Of a stretch of 64,000 nucleotides of DNA, positions 20,550-31,587 are shown in pieces; position 1 is the stretch's first letter; every line of letters begins with the position of its first letter. Position numbers and translations under genes: made by a program. A model generated the notes under the pieces. That model had not been told where the DNA came from, did not search any database, and saw only the letters and a program-made list of their open reading frames with translations. Origin of the DNA: Arachis hypogaea (taxonomy: Eukaryota > Streptophyta > Magnoliopsida > Fabales > Fabaceae); assembly GCF_003086295.3 (NCBI RefSeq), contig NC_092053.1:83947671-84011670 (forward strand), given 5' to 3'.

Positions 20550-22755
20550 TGTAACAACCCCGGTTTTCGAGTACGCGAGATCTATTCTGAAAGTACGAAT
20601 TTCTCCGGAAGATCAGTAAGGGGAAAACCTTTGATATATCATCAAGTATCTCAATCCTCATTGTCATTATGTCATCTTTAAGTTAGAACCTTTTCCGAGA
20701 CAAGCTCGATAATGCAATCACGAAGAACCTAGTTTTTGAACCGTATCGGTTAGGAGTTTTAATTCGATTTTTCGCAAATAATCTCAGTTTGACAAACCGG
20801 ACTCGATTTATGAGAGGAGAGAGATAATAGGATGATATTATCATTATATGAGTATTAGAAGCTTCTTGAATAATATTATAAGGTTACCTGGTCAGTTTTA
20901 GTTAAAAACAGAAAACCGGTTTAACCGGGTTCACAGTTTACTGGTGCAGCTTAGCACCAGCACTCTCTGATGACTTTAGCAATGCTAAGGCCTCATTATT
21001 CATGTTTCATTCTCATAATAAATATGTTACTAGTGTCATTTATGCTAGTAGCTTAGAAAATAATTTTTAGACATGTTTTTGCAAGTGTTCCGATACATCT
21101 AGTTTTAGTAGTTATACACTTGAGATATTTTAATATTATTTTAATCCACCTCCAAGCCAACCAATCACAACTCACCCTACACCCCAAAACCCCAAGGCTG
21201 GCTCATTTTCACTTTGTGGCCGAAAGTAGGTAGAGAGAAAAAGAGAGAAAAGTTCTTAGTTCCAAATCTTCAAAGCTTGATTTCTGCTGAACTAAAACTC
21301 AAATCAAAATTCCAATCCGACCAAAATGATCCTCTCTTCTTTCTCTACATGATCATATGACTTATCAAGGCTGGGATCAAGGTGAGTTGGCTGTACCATC
21401 TCTCTTTTGATTCAGTTTCAAGGAAACATGCTTAAATATGTGTTTTCTTGATGTGATTTAGGAGGAAAAAGTGTTTAAGGACCACCTGAAAGTTTGATTG
21501 AATTAGGAGCAGCAAGACCAGGTAGGGTGTCACGAACTTAATCTTGATTAATTGTGTTTGAGATGTGTGAATGTTGTATTATTTTGCTGTGCTAAAAATT
21601 GGTTGCATATATGATTGATTTTTGGTGAAAATTTGGTGAAATTCTGATGAAATTTGATGAAATTTAAGCTTTAAAGTTCATGTTCTTGGGCAGCTGGAAA
21701 AACGAAACCCTAAGCTTAAATTGAGGTTCAATTTGTGTTGAAATAATGTAGAAAAGATGGGGTTTTAGTGGCTACTAATTTATTATGAATTATAGTAAAA
21801 ATCGGTTGCTGAAAAGACTGAAAAACGGGTAAAAACAGAGAAAGAATCTGAAGAATTTATGAAGAACATGAAGAACACTTTGAGTGTGGTGAAGAACAAT
21901 GAAGAACACCTTTTTGATTCATAAAAGGGCATGGAAGTAAAATTTTTGGTGTTTAAGGGGTTATATGGTAATTTCTGGAAGTTAGGGTGGTAAAAGTAGA
22001 AATATTAAAAGTTACGGGTGGTAAAAAGTGAATTTTAAAGGTTAAAGGTTAAAGTAAAGTTAATTTTCGAAAATATATTAATAAAATAATAAATAATAAT
22101 AAAATATTAAATAATAATATTTAATTAAAAAAATATTTTAATAAAAATAATAAAATAATGCGAAAAAGGCAGTTTTCTGTAAAAGCTTTAGAAAGACAAC
22201 TTTAAGCGCAGAATCTCATAATTACCTTCATAAAACACTTAGGGAGTGGTAAAAACATATTAGTGATGCAAAGATAAAGAAAAGATAAAAAGTTGAAGAA
22301 AAGATAAAAATCGAAGAAAAAGTCTGTAAAATTTTAACAACAGAGAAACAGACAAAGACTAGTGAACGAACTAGGGCAACATAGTTAGTTCTTGATTTGC
22401 GAATAGGGTTAGGTATTATATGAAAAGTTAAACTGTTTCAGTATAGACTTAATGAACCTATACTTGGGGCAGGCTAACTAATCATACCGAAATTTACATA
22501 AGCTTTAAATACATACGTTAAATAGAGAAGCAGAATAAAGTGAGGAAACGCAGAGAAAGGAACAAACAGAGCAGAATAAAGAGACAAGTGAAGAGAGTAA
22601 TATGATAAAGAGTAGAGGACCTATTGAGAGGTCATCTGTTGCATTAAGGCAACCTCAGAGATATCTATATGTTCATCTACTGCATTGTAGCAGTCAGATA
22701 GATAATGGTGCAACCACTGAGAAACGCTTTCCTGCGGTACAGATCCATATTTTAT

Positions 22756-22946
22756 TTCTGTAAGGCAGAGGGGTTATTTCCTGCTACAGAAGTACCGTGA
22801 CCAGCTGTTCTATTTATGTAGTGGCAGAGGGGTTATTTCCTGTATACAGAAGGTGTGTCAGCATACAACCCTGCAGTGGTAGATGTGTTATTTCCTGCGT
22901 GCAGTGGACCCTGTGGTGGCAGAGGGGTTATTTCCTGTACACAGGG
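22756..22946 (+). repeat. Tandem hairpins with constant loop and variable stems in RE7
   Basis: Four copies of GGCAGAGGGGTTATTTCCTG or a close variant are each held by flanking inverted repeats. Copy 1 has TTCTGTA (22756-22762) with TACAGAA (22785-22791). Copy 2 has a weak TGTA/TACA stem. Copy 3 has CTGCA (22871-22875) with TGCAG (22900-22904). Copy 4 has CCCTGTG (22909-22915) with CACAGGG (22940-22946). Upstream, 22630-22720 has two more small hairpins (GTTGC/GCAAC and CTGC/GCAG). Confidence 0.75.
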
Positions 22947-23259
22947 GTATAGCCAACAGGAAAGCCATATCCGGCTAGTAATGCTGGGTTACGTCGGGAG
23001 CGGGTAGAAACCGACAAATGAGCTCATTACCTGCACTAGGACTAGACATGCATCATTCTTGTCTGTGCATCATTCTCTGTTGCATTCCTACTTGTGTTTG
23101 ATCAATTTCTTTATGTTTGTTTACTTGAGTGCTATGTCTATGCTTTATTTTCTTGCACTCTTCTGTTTGTGTTCTGTTTTCTGTTTTCCCTATCTATTTT
23201 AACTACTGTTTACTACTTTACTGTATTCTAATATCTATCTGCTAATCAGAATCAAATAA

Positions 23260-23901
23260 ATGAACGTAACTAATAACCCCGACCCTACTAAGAACTCTCC
23301 AGTTCTTACCCCCTTCTCTCCCTTCCTCCCCCCTCAGATGGAGACGGGCGTGATCTTCTATGAGTTCGAGGACCCTTACGTCTACGAGGATCCGGTACAT
23401 CACAGTTACTTCATTATGGGTTTGGAGCCTTGTATTAGACGATATGCGTTACATAATCGAGCTTTTCAACATCCTCTGTCTAGCCCGCATTTTGACCCTG
23501 ATGCTCCTTACGACTTTCCCTTATCCTGGTTACACCCTGACGCACCTGGACATCCTTTTCCTGATGATCCTGAGCACCCTATACCAGCTCAACCTTTGAA
23601 TGAGGCAGTACCTGAGCCTATCATTCCTGAAGAGCCTGAGTTAGCTGATGACTACGTACATGTGATACCACCAGAGTGGGATTTTCCCCCTGAGCCGATC
23701 CCCGATTTTCCACAGCCTAATGAGTCGGCACTACCAGACGGTGGGACAGCTCCTATTTACGGGAACGGACCTGTACTCGCGAATGGTTTTGTATATAGTA
23801 ACAGCAGTATTTCTGGTGGATCTGAGGGTATGGCTGTAGCTGCGGACGAAGAGAAGGAGATGGATGAGCCTCACGACGATTCTCCGAACGGCCACGTGTA
23901 G
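23260..23901 (+). CDS. RE7 ORF, acidic proline-rich protein of unknown function
   Basis: This 213-codon ORF is open from ATG 23260 (MNVTNNPDPTKNSP) to TAG 23899, the only uninterrupted ORF of note outside the gag and pol frames. The sequence is rich in Pro, Asp and Glu, with repeated PxxP and DPEHPIP-like segments and VIPPEWDFPPEPIPDFP. The C-terminal end is acidic (AADEEKEMDEPHDDS). It has no signal peptide, membrane segment, zinc knuckle or catalytic motif that I can see. It lies in the last quarter of RE7, after the hairpin series. It could be a gag-like accessory protein carried inside an LTR or a chance ORF; base composition is more GC-rich than the rest of RE7, which favours a real gene. 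Confidence 0.5.
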   Translation: MNVTNNPDPTKNSPVLTPFSPFLPPQMETGVIFYEFEDPYVYEDPVHHSYFIMGLEPCIRRYALHNRAFQHPLSSPHFDPDAPYDFPLSWLHPDAPGHPFPDDPEHPIPAQPLNEAVPEPIIPEEPELADDYVHVIPPEWDFPPEPIPDFPQPNESALPDGGTAPIYGNGPVLANGFVYSNSSISGGSEGMAVAADEEKEMDEPHDDSPNGHV

Positions 23902-24392
23902 ATATAGTTTAACAGCAGTGGGGGCATTCTTTTGAAGACACTCTAATCCGACATTATCTATTAGTTAGTCTCTCACTTGTGTTAATACACCCGAGTTTAG
24001 CGGTTAGGCTAGCCTGGGCGCCAGTTTAGCGGCTTTTTGTATGGGCCAGGCCCTGGGAGTGTCGTGTATATATTAGCTACGTAGGATGACGTGGATGTAA
24101 ACTGACTTGACCTTTTGTGAACGCTACATGTTTTGTTATAGTGTACAAGATGAATATTGTTAACTGTATCTCTATGTTTCTTTATGCTGCTTTTCTGTTA
24201 CCCTCAATGTATGCTTTGTTTACTTTATCTGATCATCCGCAACGAATAAAAAAAAAAGTTACCCGTAAAATTGGCAACGTTCTAACAAGGAACAGGCTCA
24301 TATATTAAGTAATAGTTAATAATTAGGGAGAACAAGTTGGTAACACTTGGCTTCTTGTATGACCATGGCATACTGGGAGTTGGGTCGTTACA

Positions 24393-24397
24393 CCTTG
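24393..24397 (+). repeat. RE7 target-site duplication, right
   Basis: CCTTG, matching 20545-20549. Confidence 0.85.
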
Positions 24398-25793
24398 CAC
24401 TCGAAGTAAATTTTCTGGAGCTACAAAAGGCCAATTAGCGCGCTCTCAATTGAGTTCGAAAGTAGACATCCTCGGCTTTCCAGCAATATATAATAGTTTA
24501 TACTTTGCCCGAGATTTGATGGCCCAAATCGGCGTTCAAAGTCAGCATAGAAATTCTGGCATCAAAACGCTAGAACTAGCATAAAAGCTGGAGTTAAACG
24601 CCCAAACTGGCACAAAAGCTGGCGTTTAACTCCTAGAAAAGCCTCTACACGTGAAAGCTTTATGCTCAGCCCAAGCACACACCAAGTGGGCCCGGAAGAA
24701 GATTTTTGCATTAATTACTTATTTCTGTAACCCTAGGCTACTAATTTTCTATAAATAGGACCTTTTACTATTGTATTTTCATCTATCTTTGGACGTTTAG
24801 TCCTTAGCCCTTTGAGGCTGGCCATTCGGCCATGCTTAGACTATTTTCAGTTATGTATTTTCAACGGTGGAGTTTCTACACACCATAGATTAAGGTGTGT
24901 AGCTCTGCTGTTCTTCATGAATTAATACAATTACTATTGTTCTTCTATTCAATTCACGCATGCTTCTTCTCTAAGATATTCATTTGTTCTTCAACTTGAT
25001 GAATGTGATGATCCGTGACACTCATCATCATTCTTACCTATGAACATGTGCTTGACAACCACCTCTGTTCTACTAGCAATGGCTTGAATGCGTATCTCTT
25101 GGGTTTCTAATCTAAGATTGGAACCTTCGTGGTATAGGCTAGAATTATTGGCGGTCATTCTTGAGATTCGGAAAGTCTAAACCTTGTCTGTGGTATTCCA
25201 AGTAGGATCTGGGAAGGGATGACTGTGACGAGCTTCAAACTCGCGATTGTTGGGCGTGTGACAGACGCAAAAGGATCAATGGATCCTATTCCAACATGAT
25301 CGAGAACCGACAGATGATTAGTCGTGCGGCGACAGCGTGCGTAGAACATTTTCACTGAGAGGACGGGAAGTAGCCATTGACAACGGTGATGCCCAACATA
25401 AAGCTTGCCATGGAAGGGAGTATGAATAATTGGATGAAGGCAATAGGAAAGCAGAGGTTCAAGGGGAACAAAGCATCTTCATACGCTTATCTGAAATTCC
25501 TACCAATAAATTACATAAGTATCTCTATCTTTATCTTATTTCATGTTTTATTCATCTTTTAATTATCAATCCTCCATAACCATTTGAATCTGCCTGACTG
25601 AGATTTACAAAATGACCATAGCTTACTTCAAGCCGACAGTCTCTGTGGGATCGACCCTTACTCACGTAAGGTATTACTTGGACGACCCAGTGCACTTGCT
25701 GGTTAATTGTGCGGAATTGTGACAAAGTGTGATTCACGTTTGAGAGCTCCAAGTCTTTAGCGCCATTATTGATGATCACAATTTCGTGCACCA

Positions 25794-26873
25794 GGCTGCA
25801 ACCTGGCGTTTAACTCCAAGAGAAGTCTCTACACGAGTAAAGCTCACTGCTCAGGCCAAGCACATACCAAGTGGGCCCAGAAGTGGATTTCTGCATCATT
25901 TACTCATTTTTGTAAACCCTAGTTACTAGTTTTGTATAAAAAAAACTACTTTTAGAGATTTATTTTGGACCTCATGACATTTTACATCTAAACATTATAT
26001 TTCTTATGGCATGAGTCTCTAAATCCCATGGTTGGGGGTGAGGAGCTCTACTGTGTTTCGATGAATTAATGTAATTACTACTGTTTTTCATTCAATCATG
26101 CTTGTTTCTATTCTAAGATATTCACTCGCACTTCACCCTGATGAATGTGATGATCCGTGACACTCATCATCATTCTCACTATGAACGCGTGCCTGATAAC
26201 CACCTCCATTCTATCTGCACTAGCTTGAGTGTGTATATCTTAGCCTCCTACTTCATGATCAGAGTCTTCGTGGTATAGGCTAGAAATATTGGCAGCCATT
26301 CCTGATATCCAGAAAGTCTAAACTTTGTCTGTGGTATTCCAAGTAGGATATGGGAAGGGATGACTGTGACGAGCTTCAAACCCGCGAGTGTTAGGCGTAG
26401 TGACAGACGCAAAAGAATCAATGGATTCTATTCCAACATGAGTGAGAACCGACAGATGATTAGCCGTGCGGTGACAGTGCATTTGGACCATTTTCACTGA
26501 GAGAATGGATGGTAGCCATTGACAACGGTGATCCACCAACATACAGCTTGCCATGGAAGGAGACCTGCGTGCATGAAGAAGAAGACAGCAGGAAAGCAGA
26601 GACTCAGAAGACAGAGCATCTCCAAAACCTCAATCTGTTCTTCATTACTGCATAACAAGTATTATTTATTTTATGTTACTTACTTTTCATAAACCCAACC
26701 ATTTTTATTATTAATTTTCTGACTAAGAATTACGAAATAACCATAGCTTGCTTCAAGCCGATAATCTCCGTGGGATCGACCCTTACTCACGTAAGGTATT
26801 ACTTGGACGACCCAGTGCACTTGCTGGTTAGTGGTACGAGTTGTGAAAAGTGTGATTTACAATTCGTGCACTA
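25794..26873 (+). repeat. RE8: FIDEL-like LTR fragment, 5' part missing
   Basis: The fragment starts inside the LTR at a CTGGCGTTTAACTCC phrase and ends TTCGTGCACTA. The two-hairpin module lies at 26773-26827 (CCTTAC-TCAC-GTAAGG). It follows the RE5 LTR head to tail without internal sequence, which suggests recombination or deletion between elements. Confidence 0.75.
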
Positions 26874-26874
26874 G

Positions 26875-28024
26875 TGCAGAAGAAGTAAAATGAAAACAGA
26901 AAAGAAGATTGAGATCCAATTTCCAATACTTAGAACCATAAACAGGAAAAGTAAAAGATGATTCTCAGATGCAGAAATTCAGTGGTGTTCTTCAAGCTGA
27001 ATTCAAAACCCAAAACAGAAAATAGAAGTTGTAGATGAAAGAACAAACAGAAAGAAAACTTAGATCTAATCCCAATTCCTAAATTCTAAAGAAAAGGAAA
27101 ATTTAAAAGAGAGCCAAAAAGAAAAGTAAAACAAAATGTGAAGTAAAGGTCCTCTTCAAATCAAAATTGCTCCTATTTATACACTTTCTATTTTCAGTCA
27201 TTGAGCAATTTAAATGGGCTTTTGATTTGGCCTTGAAAAAGTCGATCTGGATTTTCTTGGTTTAATTGGATCAGGATGCATTTTGTGCTTCCAGTGGAGC
27301 GTTCAATTCTCTTTGTGAACTCCACGTTCACTCCTATAGTGCCCAATTTGGTGCGCGGGTTGGCTTCTCTAGCGCTCTCTTTTTGAGCGCTGCGCTCTCC
27401 TATTGAGCGCTCTCTCATGGTGCGCTATTGCTGAGTGCTACGTTTGCTTCCTTGAGCGCTATGCTTGGTGCACGAATGGGCGCTCTCCTAGCGCTCTCTT
27501 TGTGAGCGCTGCATTCTAAATTTGAGCGCTGCCTAGCGCTCCCTTGGTTGAGCGCTTCTCGTAGTGCTCCCTTGGTTGAGCGCTACGCTCAATATTTGAG
27601 CATGCCTTAGTGAGGATGGCATGAGCTTCCTCACCCAAGCTTGCAAGTCACGAAAAAGGTGACTTAGTGAGCGCCACGCTCACTTTTTGAACGCTACCCA
27701 TACTCTTTTTTAGCGTGGCGTTCCTTTTCTAAACGCAACACTTCCCTGATTCTTCATTTCTCTATTTCTTCATTTCTTCACCTTCAAGCAACCAAACAAG
27801 CAATCAAAGTCTCACCAAAATCACAAGATCTTTGCATCATTCATAAAATTAATTAATTCTATCATAAACCTTATGATTTTGTGTAAAATAAATGATGTTT
27901 GGTTGATTTAAAATAACCATGAAATTCCACTCCAATCACTTACTTATTGTGCATGAAAGTGCATAAAACCTAATGAAACAAATGAAAAATGCTTGTAAAA
28001 CTAGCATAAGATGACTTGTCATCA
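26875..28024 (-). repeat. RE9: LTR of a third family, reversed
   Basis: On the minus strand it starts TGATGACAAGTCATCTTATGC (end base 28024). Its left limit is probably 26875 (TGCAGAAGAAG), giving about 1150 bp. It carries a reversed TATAAATA (27174-27181) and an AGCGCT-rich array (about 27350-27730). Flanking 5-mers do not match (ACTAG and CAAAG), so the insertion site has been rearranged. Confidence 0.6.
27350..27730 (-). repeat. AGCGCT palindrome array
   Basis: About a dozen AGCGCT palindromes, usually as TGAGCGCT or TAGCGCTC, lie at irregular spacing. A TAGCGTGGCGTT variant lies near 27715. The position in the LTR (about 290-670 bases from its start) matches that of the palindrome arrays in other families. 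Confidence 0.8.
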
Positions 28025-28273
28025 CAAAGCAAATCTGACTCTCAACTCTAACCCTATTTCTTATTCCTTTCATACTTTCAAGATCATCGTACTTCATAAC
28101 AACCTTCTGATTCTGCCTGACTACGACTTGCAAGACAACCATAGCTTGCTTCAAGCCACAATCCTTGTGGGATCGACCCTGACTCGCTCAGGTATTACTT
28201 GGATGACCCAGTGCACTTGCTGGTACTACTGCTGCTGTACGAAATATTGTGGGTTTTGCGTACACGAGCACCA
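28025..28273 (+). repeat. RE10: 3' end fragment of a FIDEL-like LTR
   Basis: It holds only the last 249 bases of an LTR ending ACGAGCACCA. The module stem reads CCTGA-CTCGC-TCAGG (28178-28192), different from but still paired like the RE3/RE5 form. Confidence 0.7.
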
Positions 28274-29697
28274 AGGAGCTGGAGCAGAAGTCTAATTCAA
28301 AGACAGAGGAAGCACTGCAGATGCTGTCCAAATCTAACCTGCCAGCATTCGGAAGGGCTTTTTTGGAGCTACAAAAGTCCAAATGGAGCTCTCTCAATGG
28401 CTATGGAAAACTAACTTCTAGAGCTTTCCAGCAATATATAATAGTCTATACCTTGCTTCGGATTAGAAGGCCTAAAATTGGCGTTCAACGCAAGCCATCT
28501 GACCAGTTCTAGTGTCCAGCACCAGAAAGGGATTCCAAGCTGGAGTCCAACGCCCAAAAAGGTGCCAGGACTAGAGTTCAACGCTCAAGAAAGCCTAAGC
28601 ACATGGATTTCATCAAAGCTTAGCCCAAACACTCACAAAGTAGGCCCCAGAAGTGGATTTTAGCACTAAATAGACTATTTTAGCCTTACTAGTCATCTAT
28701 TTAGTATTTAAGGGATTATGTTTATGTAATTCAGAATTAAGCACCATATTCGCATATCATACACATTTCATTATTGTTTCACTTCAGTATGAGTTTCTAA
28801 ACCTCCTAGGTTGAGGGGAGGATCCCTGCTGAGTCCTATGAATTAATAAAAGTATTTCTGTTTCTTCTTCGATTTGTGTTTGATCTATCTCTAAGATGTA
28901 TATCCGATCTTCATCTTGGTGAATAGGATGATCTAACTAATTAGCTCTGTTCATCACATTAAGACCAACGTGCCTGACAAACACCCGCGTCTACTTGGGT
29001 TCGTGTGAATACTTGGGCGGAAAGCACGAACCAACAACTATGTTTATACATCTCTCAGACCGCTAATCCATGAATTCGTTAGGGTCTTCTCTAGACATTA
29101 GTTCAGCTGATTTCCAGGGAGATTAGGGTCTCTATGGTAGAGGCTAGAACCCAAAGATACAGCATTCTCTAATCCGGAAGATCCGACCTTGTCTGTGGCA
29201 TTTTGAGTAGGATCGCCAAGAGAATGGACTGTACGTGCTTCACCCTCAAGTAGAGATGGATCCACACTAAACCTAGGGGTCAGATCCGGAGGATTTTGGC
29301 AGATGCTTAAACCAGTGCCAATCACTTACAGCCTGCCATAGAAGAAGATCTTTCAGAAGCAAGGAAGAAAGTAATACCAAAGTTCATTCAGAAAGACGAA
29401 GCAACTCCAGCTCTCAACTCTATTCCTATTATTTACTATTCCCAGCATATAATTCCTACCCTATTATAATAATCTCACAAATATTTATCTATCAACCTTC
29501 AAATCAAATAGCAACCTTCTGATTCCGCCTGACTAAGACCTGCAAGACAACCATTGCTTGCTTTAAGCCACAATCCTCGTGGGATCGACCCTGACTCCCT
29601 CAGGTATTACTCTAACGACCCAGTGCACTTGCTGGTACTGCTGCTGTAGGAATAGTGTGGGGTTTGCGTACACGCGCACCATGTTTTTGGCGCCGTT

Positions 29698-29710
29698 GCC
29701 ATGGATTGTT
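29698..29710 (+). other. Primer-binding site, tRNA-Asp, RE11
   Basis: TGGCGCCGTTGCC followed by ATGG in place of GGGG; the first 13 bases match the tRNA-Asp complement. Confidence 0.85.
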
Positions 29711-29714
29711 GAGT

Positions 29715-31140
29715 TTGTTCAAACAGCCGGATTGTTTTGCTCCTCAGATCAGGTAAATTTTATTTTTGTTTGAATATTTTAATTTTTGTTTTCTCTTTCC
29801 TTAAATTTTCGAAAATTTTGAAACTATTTTTTAAAATATTTGTCTTTTCTTTGTTTAATTCATGATCTTGGTTTGAATCCTGCCTGCTCATGCTTTTCAA
29901 TTACAAAAATTTTAAAATTTTTCGAAAACCTTTTTCATATAGTTTATTTTTGGCATCCTCAGAATTCTCTTTGAGTCCTTCTTTTAAAAACTTTTCAAAA
30001 ATAATTTTTCTTTGTTCAAATCTAGTTCCAACTTTTATGTTTGGTATTTTCTTGTTATTTTTCTTGTGATTTTCGAAAATTTTGTTTTGGTTTTCTAAAA
30101 ATTTTAAGTTTGGTGTTCTTTTTATGTTCTTGAGTTCTTTGAGTCTTTAAATTTTGTTCTTTGTGTTCTTGTGAGTTTTCAACATGTTCTTGTGTTTTGT
30201 TTGTGTCTTGATCTTAAAATTTTTATGTTTTGTGTCCCTTGGTGTTTTCCTCCAAAAATTTTCAAAAAACAAGAGTACTAGATCTAAAAATTTTAAGTCT
30301 TCTGTCTTTTATGTGTTTTTCTCTTTCATCATAAAATTCAAAAATAAAAAAAATAAATTTTTTTATCTTTATTTGAGTATTATTTTGGAAATTTTTAAAA
30401 TAAAATTCAGATTTCAATTTTAAATTTTTATCTTATCATATCTTATTTGTCATGTTTTCAAAAATGAAAATTTTCAAAATTAAAAATCATATCTTTTTCA
30501 AATTTTAAAATTCTTATCTTATCTTTTTCAAAATTTAAAATTTTTAAAATCATATCTTTTTTCAAAATCAAATTTCAAAAGCTTATCTTTTTAAAATATT
30601 TTTCAAATCATTTTAATTTCTTATCTTATCTTATTTTTAAAATTCAAATACTTTCTTATCTTATCTTTTACTTTCATTTTTTATTTCTTCTTAATTAATA
30701 TCTTATCTTCTCTCTCATCTTTTTCAAAACCACCTAACTAACTTTTTCCTCTCAAATTTACGAAAATACCTCCTATTTCTCTATTTTCTTTTTCAAAACC
30801 ACCTAACTAACTCCTTCTATTCTTAATTTTCAAAAATCATCTCTCTTTTTTTCTCTCCTCTATTTCAAAACTTCCTAACTAACTCTTCTCTCTCTCAACT
30901 TTCAAAAATCATCTCTCTTCTTCTCTCTCTTCTAATTTCAAAACCACCTAACTAACTCTCTTCTCTCTTAATTTTCAAAAATTTCTTCTTCTATTCCCTC
31001 CTCTATTTTCGAAAATTTAACAATTAAAATTCAAATCTTTTTAAAATTAATTTAATCTAATTTTTAAAAAATTAATTAATTAATTAAAAATAAAAATATT
31101 TTAATTGTTATTTACTCTTTCTATTTATGCTGCTCTTCAT
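29715..31140 (+). other. RE11 leader, AT-rich, no gene
   Basis: The sequence is T-rich with many TTTTCAAAA and TCGAAAATTTT phrases, and includes an AAGTTTGGTGTTC motif near 30106. Open frames here reflect base composition. Bases 30722-31010 hold about four degenerate tandem units of roughly 70 bp, each with CAAAACCACCTAACTAACTC, a CT run and TTTTCAAAAATC. The right limit is uncertain by about 30 bases. Confidence 0.65.
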
Positions 31141-31587
31141 CTCACATGTATATTATTCTAACTCTACTTCCTTCGATTCTTTACCTACTATTCCGAGGGT
31201 TACCTGAAATTGAAGGTCGGTCTCGGATAAGATCTACTGTGGTGGCCGGAGCTGTTGTATCCGACTTGTTGGATCTGATGTTGCTGCTGATCCTTGATCA
31301 CGGGAGGGTGGTGGTACCTGCAAGAGACTTTGATGCTTAAGTTAGCACGTGCTTTAGGCAGGTTTTTAGTAGAATCAGAGTATGAGTTATACCTGGGTGC
31401 TCCAGTGTATTTATAGTAGTAAGTGACCTTTAAGATAAGTAGTTATCTTATCTTATTTTCTTAGGGGAGCCGTCTTATCTTTCTTAGGCTTTGCCGCCTT
31501 TAGATTGGGCTGGGCCCCTTCGTTTGGGCTTTTTTGGGCCTCTCTTGGTGATTTGGCCGAACTCTTTAGAGGAGAGGTCGGGGCGAC
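31141..31587 (+). mobile_element. RE12, left part (split by RE13)
   Basis: GC-richer sequence with repeated GGTCGG and GGTCGGTCTCGG phrases. The same phrase type continues at 57090 beyond RE13, and GCGAC is duplicated at the split. It is probably LTR or leader of the element whose ORF lies at 58180. The left limit is uncertain. Confidence 0.5.
31583..31587 (+). repeat. RE13 target-site duplication, left
   Basis: GCGAC, repeated at 57085-57089. Confidence 0.9.

Larger units (their letters stand above)
20550..24392 (+). mobile_element. RE7: 3.8-kb solo LTR or non-autonomous element with its own ORF
   Basis: The element is 3843 bp, begins TGTAACAACCC and ends GGGTCGTTACA (11-bp inverted ends with one mismatch), and is flanked by CCTTG on both sides. 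The first and last several hundred bases share no direct repeat, so no LTR pair is seen. The TG...CA ends and 5-bp duplication argue for a solo LTR of a large gypsy-type family. Inside are AT-rich stretches (22070-22160), a hairpin series (22620-22950) and one 213-codon ORF (23260-23901). No protease, RT or integrase motif is seen. Confidence 0.65.
16198..25793 (+). mobile_element. RE5: 3' half of a FIDEL-like element, broken twice
   Basis: The segments are 16198-16488, 18094-20549 and 24398-25793, separated by RE6 and RE7 with their target duplications. The order is ORF3 leader, ORF3, conserved 3' untranslated region, 3' LTR. Gag and pol are absent because RE4 adjoins at 16197. Confidence 0.8.
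20306..25793 (+). repeat. RE5 3' LTR, split by RE7
   Basis: The LTR parts are 20306-20549 and 24398-25793, about 1640 bp without RE7. It starts TGATGAGCGGATAATTT and ends TTCGTGCACCA. It holds degenerate GGCGTT palindromes (about 24530-24625), TATAAATA (24750-24757), the two-hairpin module (25648-25702) and a decayed primer site (about 25744-25779) inside the 3' end. It is followed directly by another LTR fragment (RE8). Confidence 0.8.
28274..31140 (+). mobile_element. RE11: LTR, primer site and leader of a FIDEL-like element
   Basis: An LTR lacking its first part (28274-29691, ending ACGCGCACCA) is followed by a primer site (29698-29710) and about 1.4 kb of AT-rich leader. Gag and everything after it are gone, replaced near 31140 by RE12. 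The module stem is CCTGA-CTCCC-TCAGG (29590-29604). Confidence 0.75.

Noticed and set aside
20550..24392. RE7 as a Mutator-type or other DNA transposon because of its inverted ends
   Set aside because: The inverted ends are only 11 bp with one mismatch, the duplication is 5 bp rather than 8-9 bp, the ends are TG...CA, and no transposase is seen.
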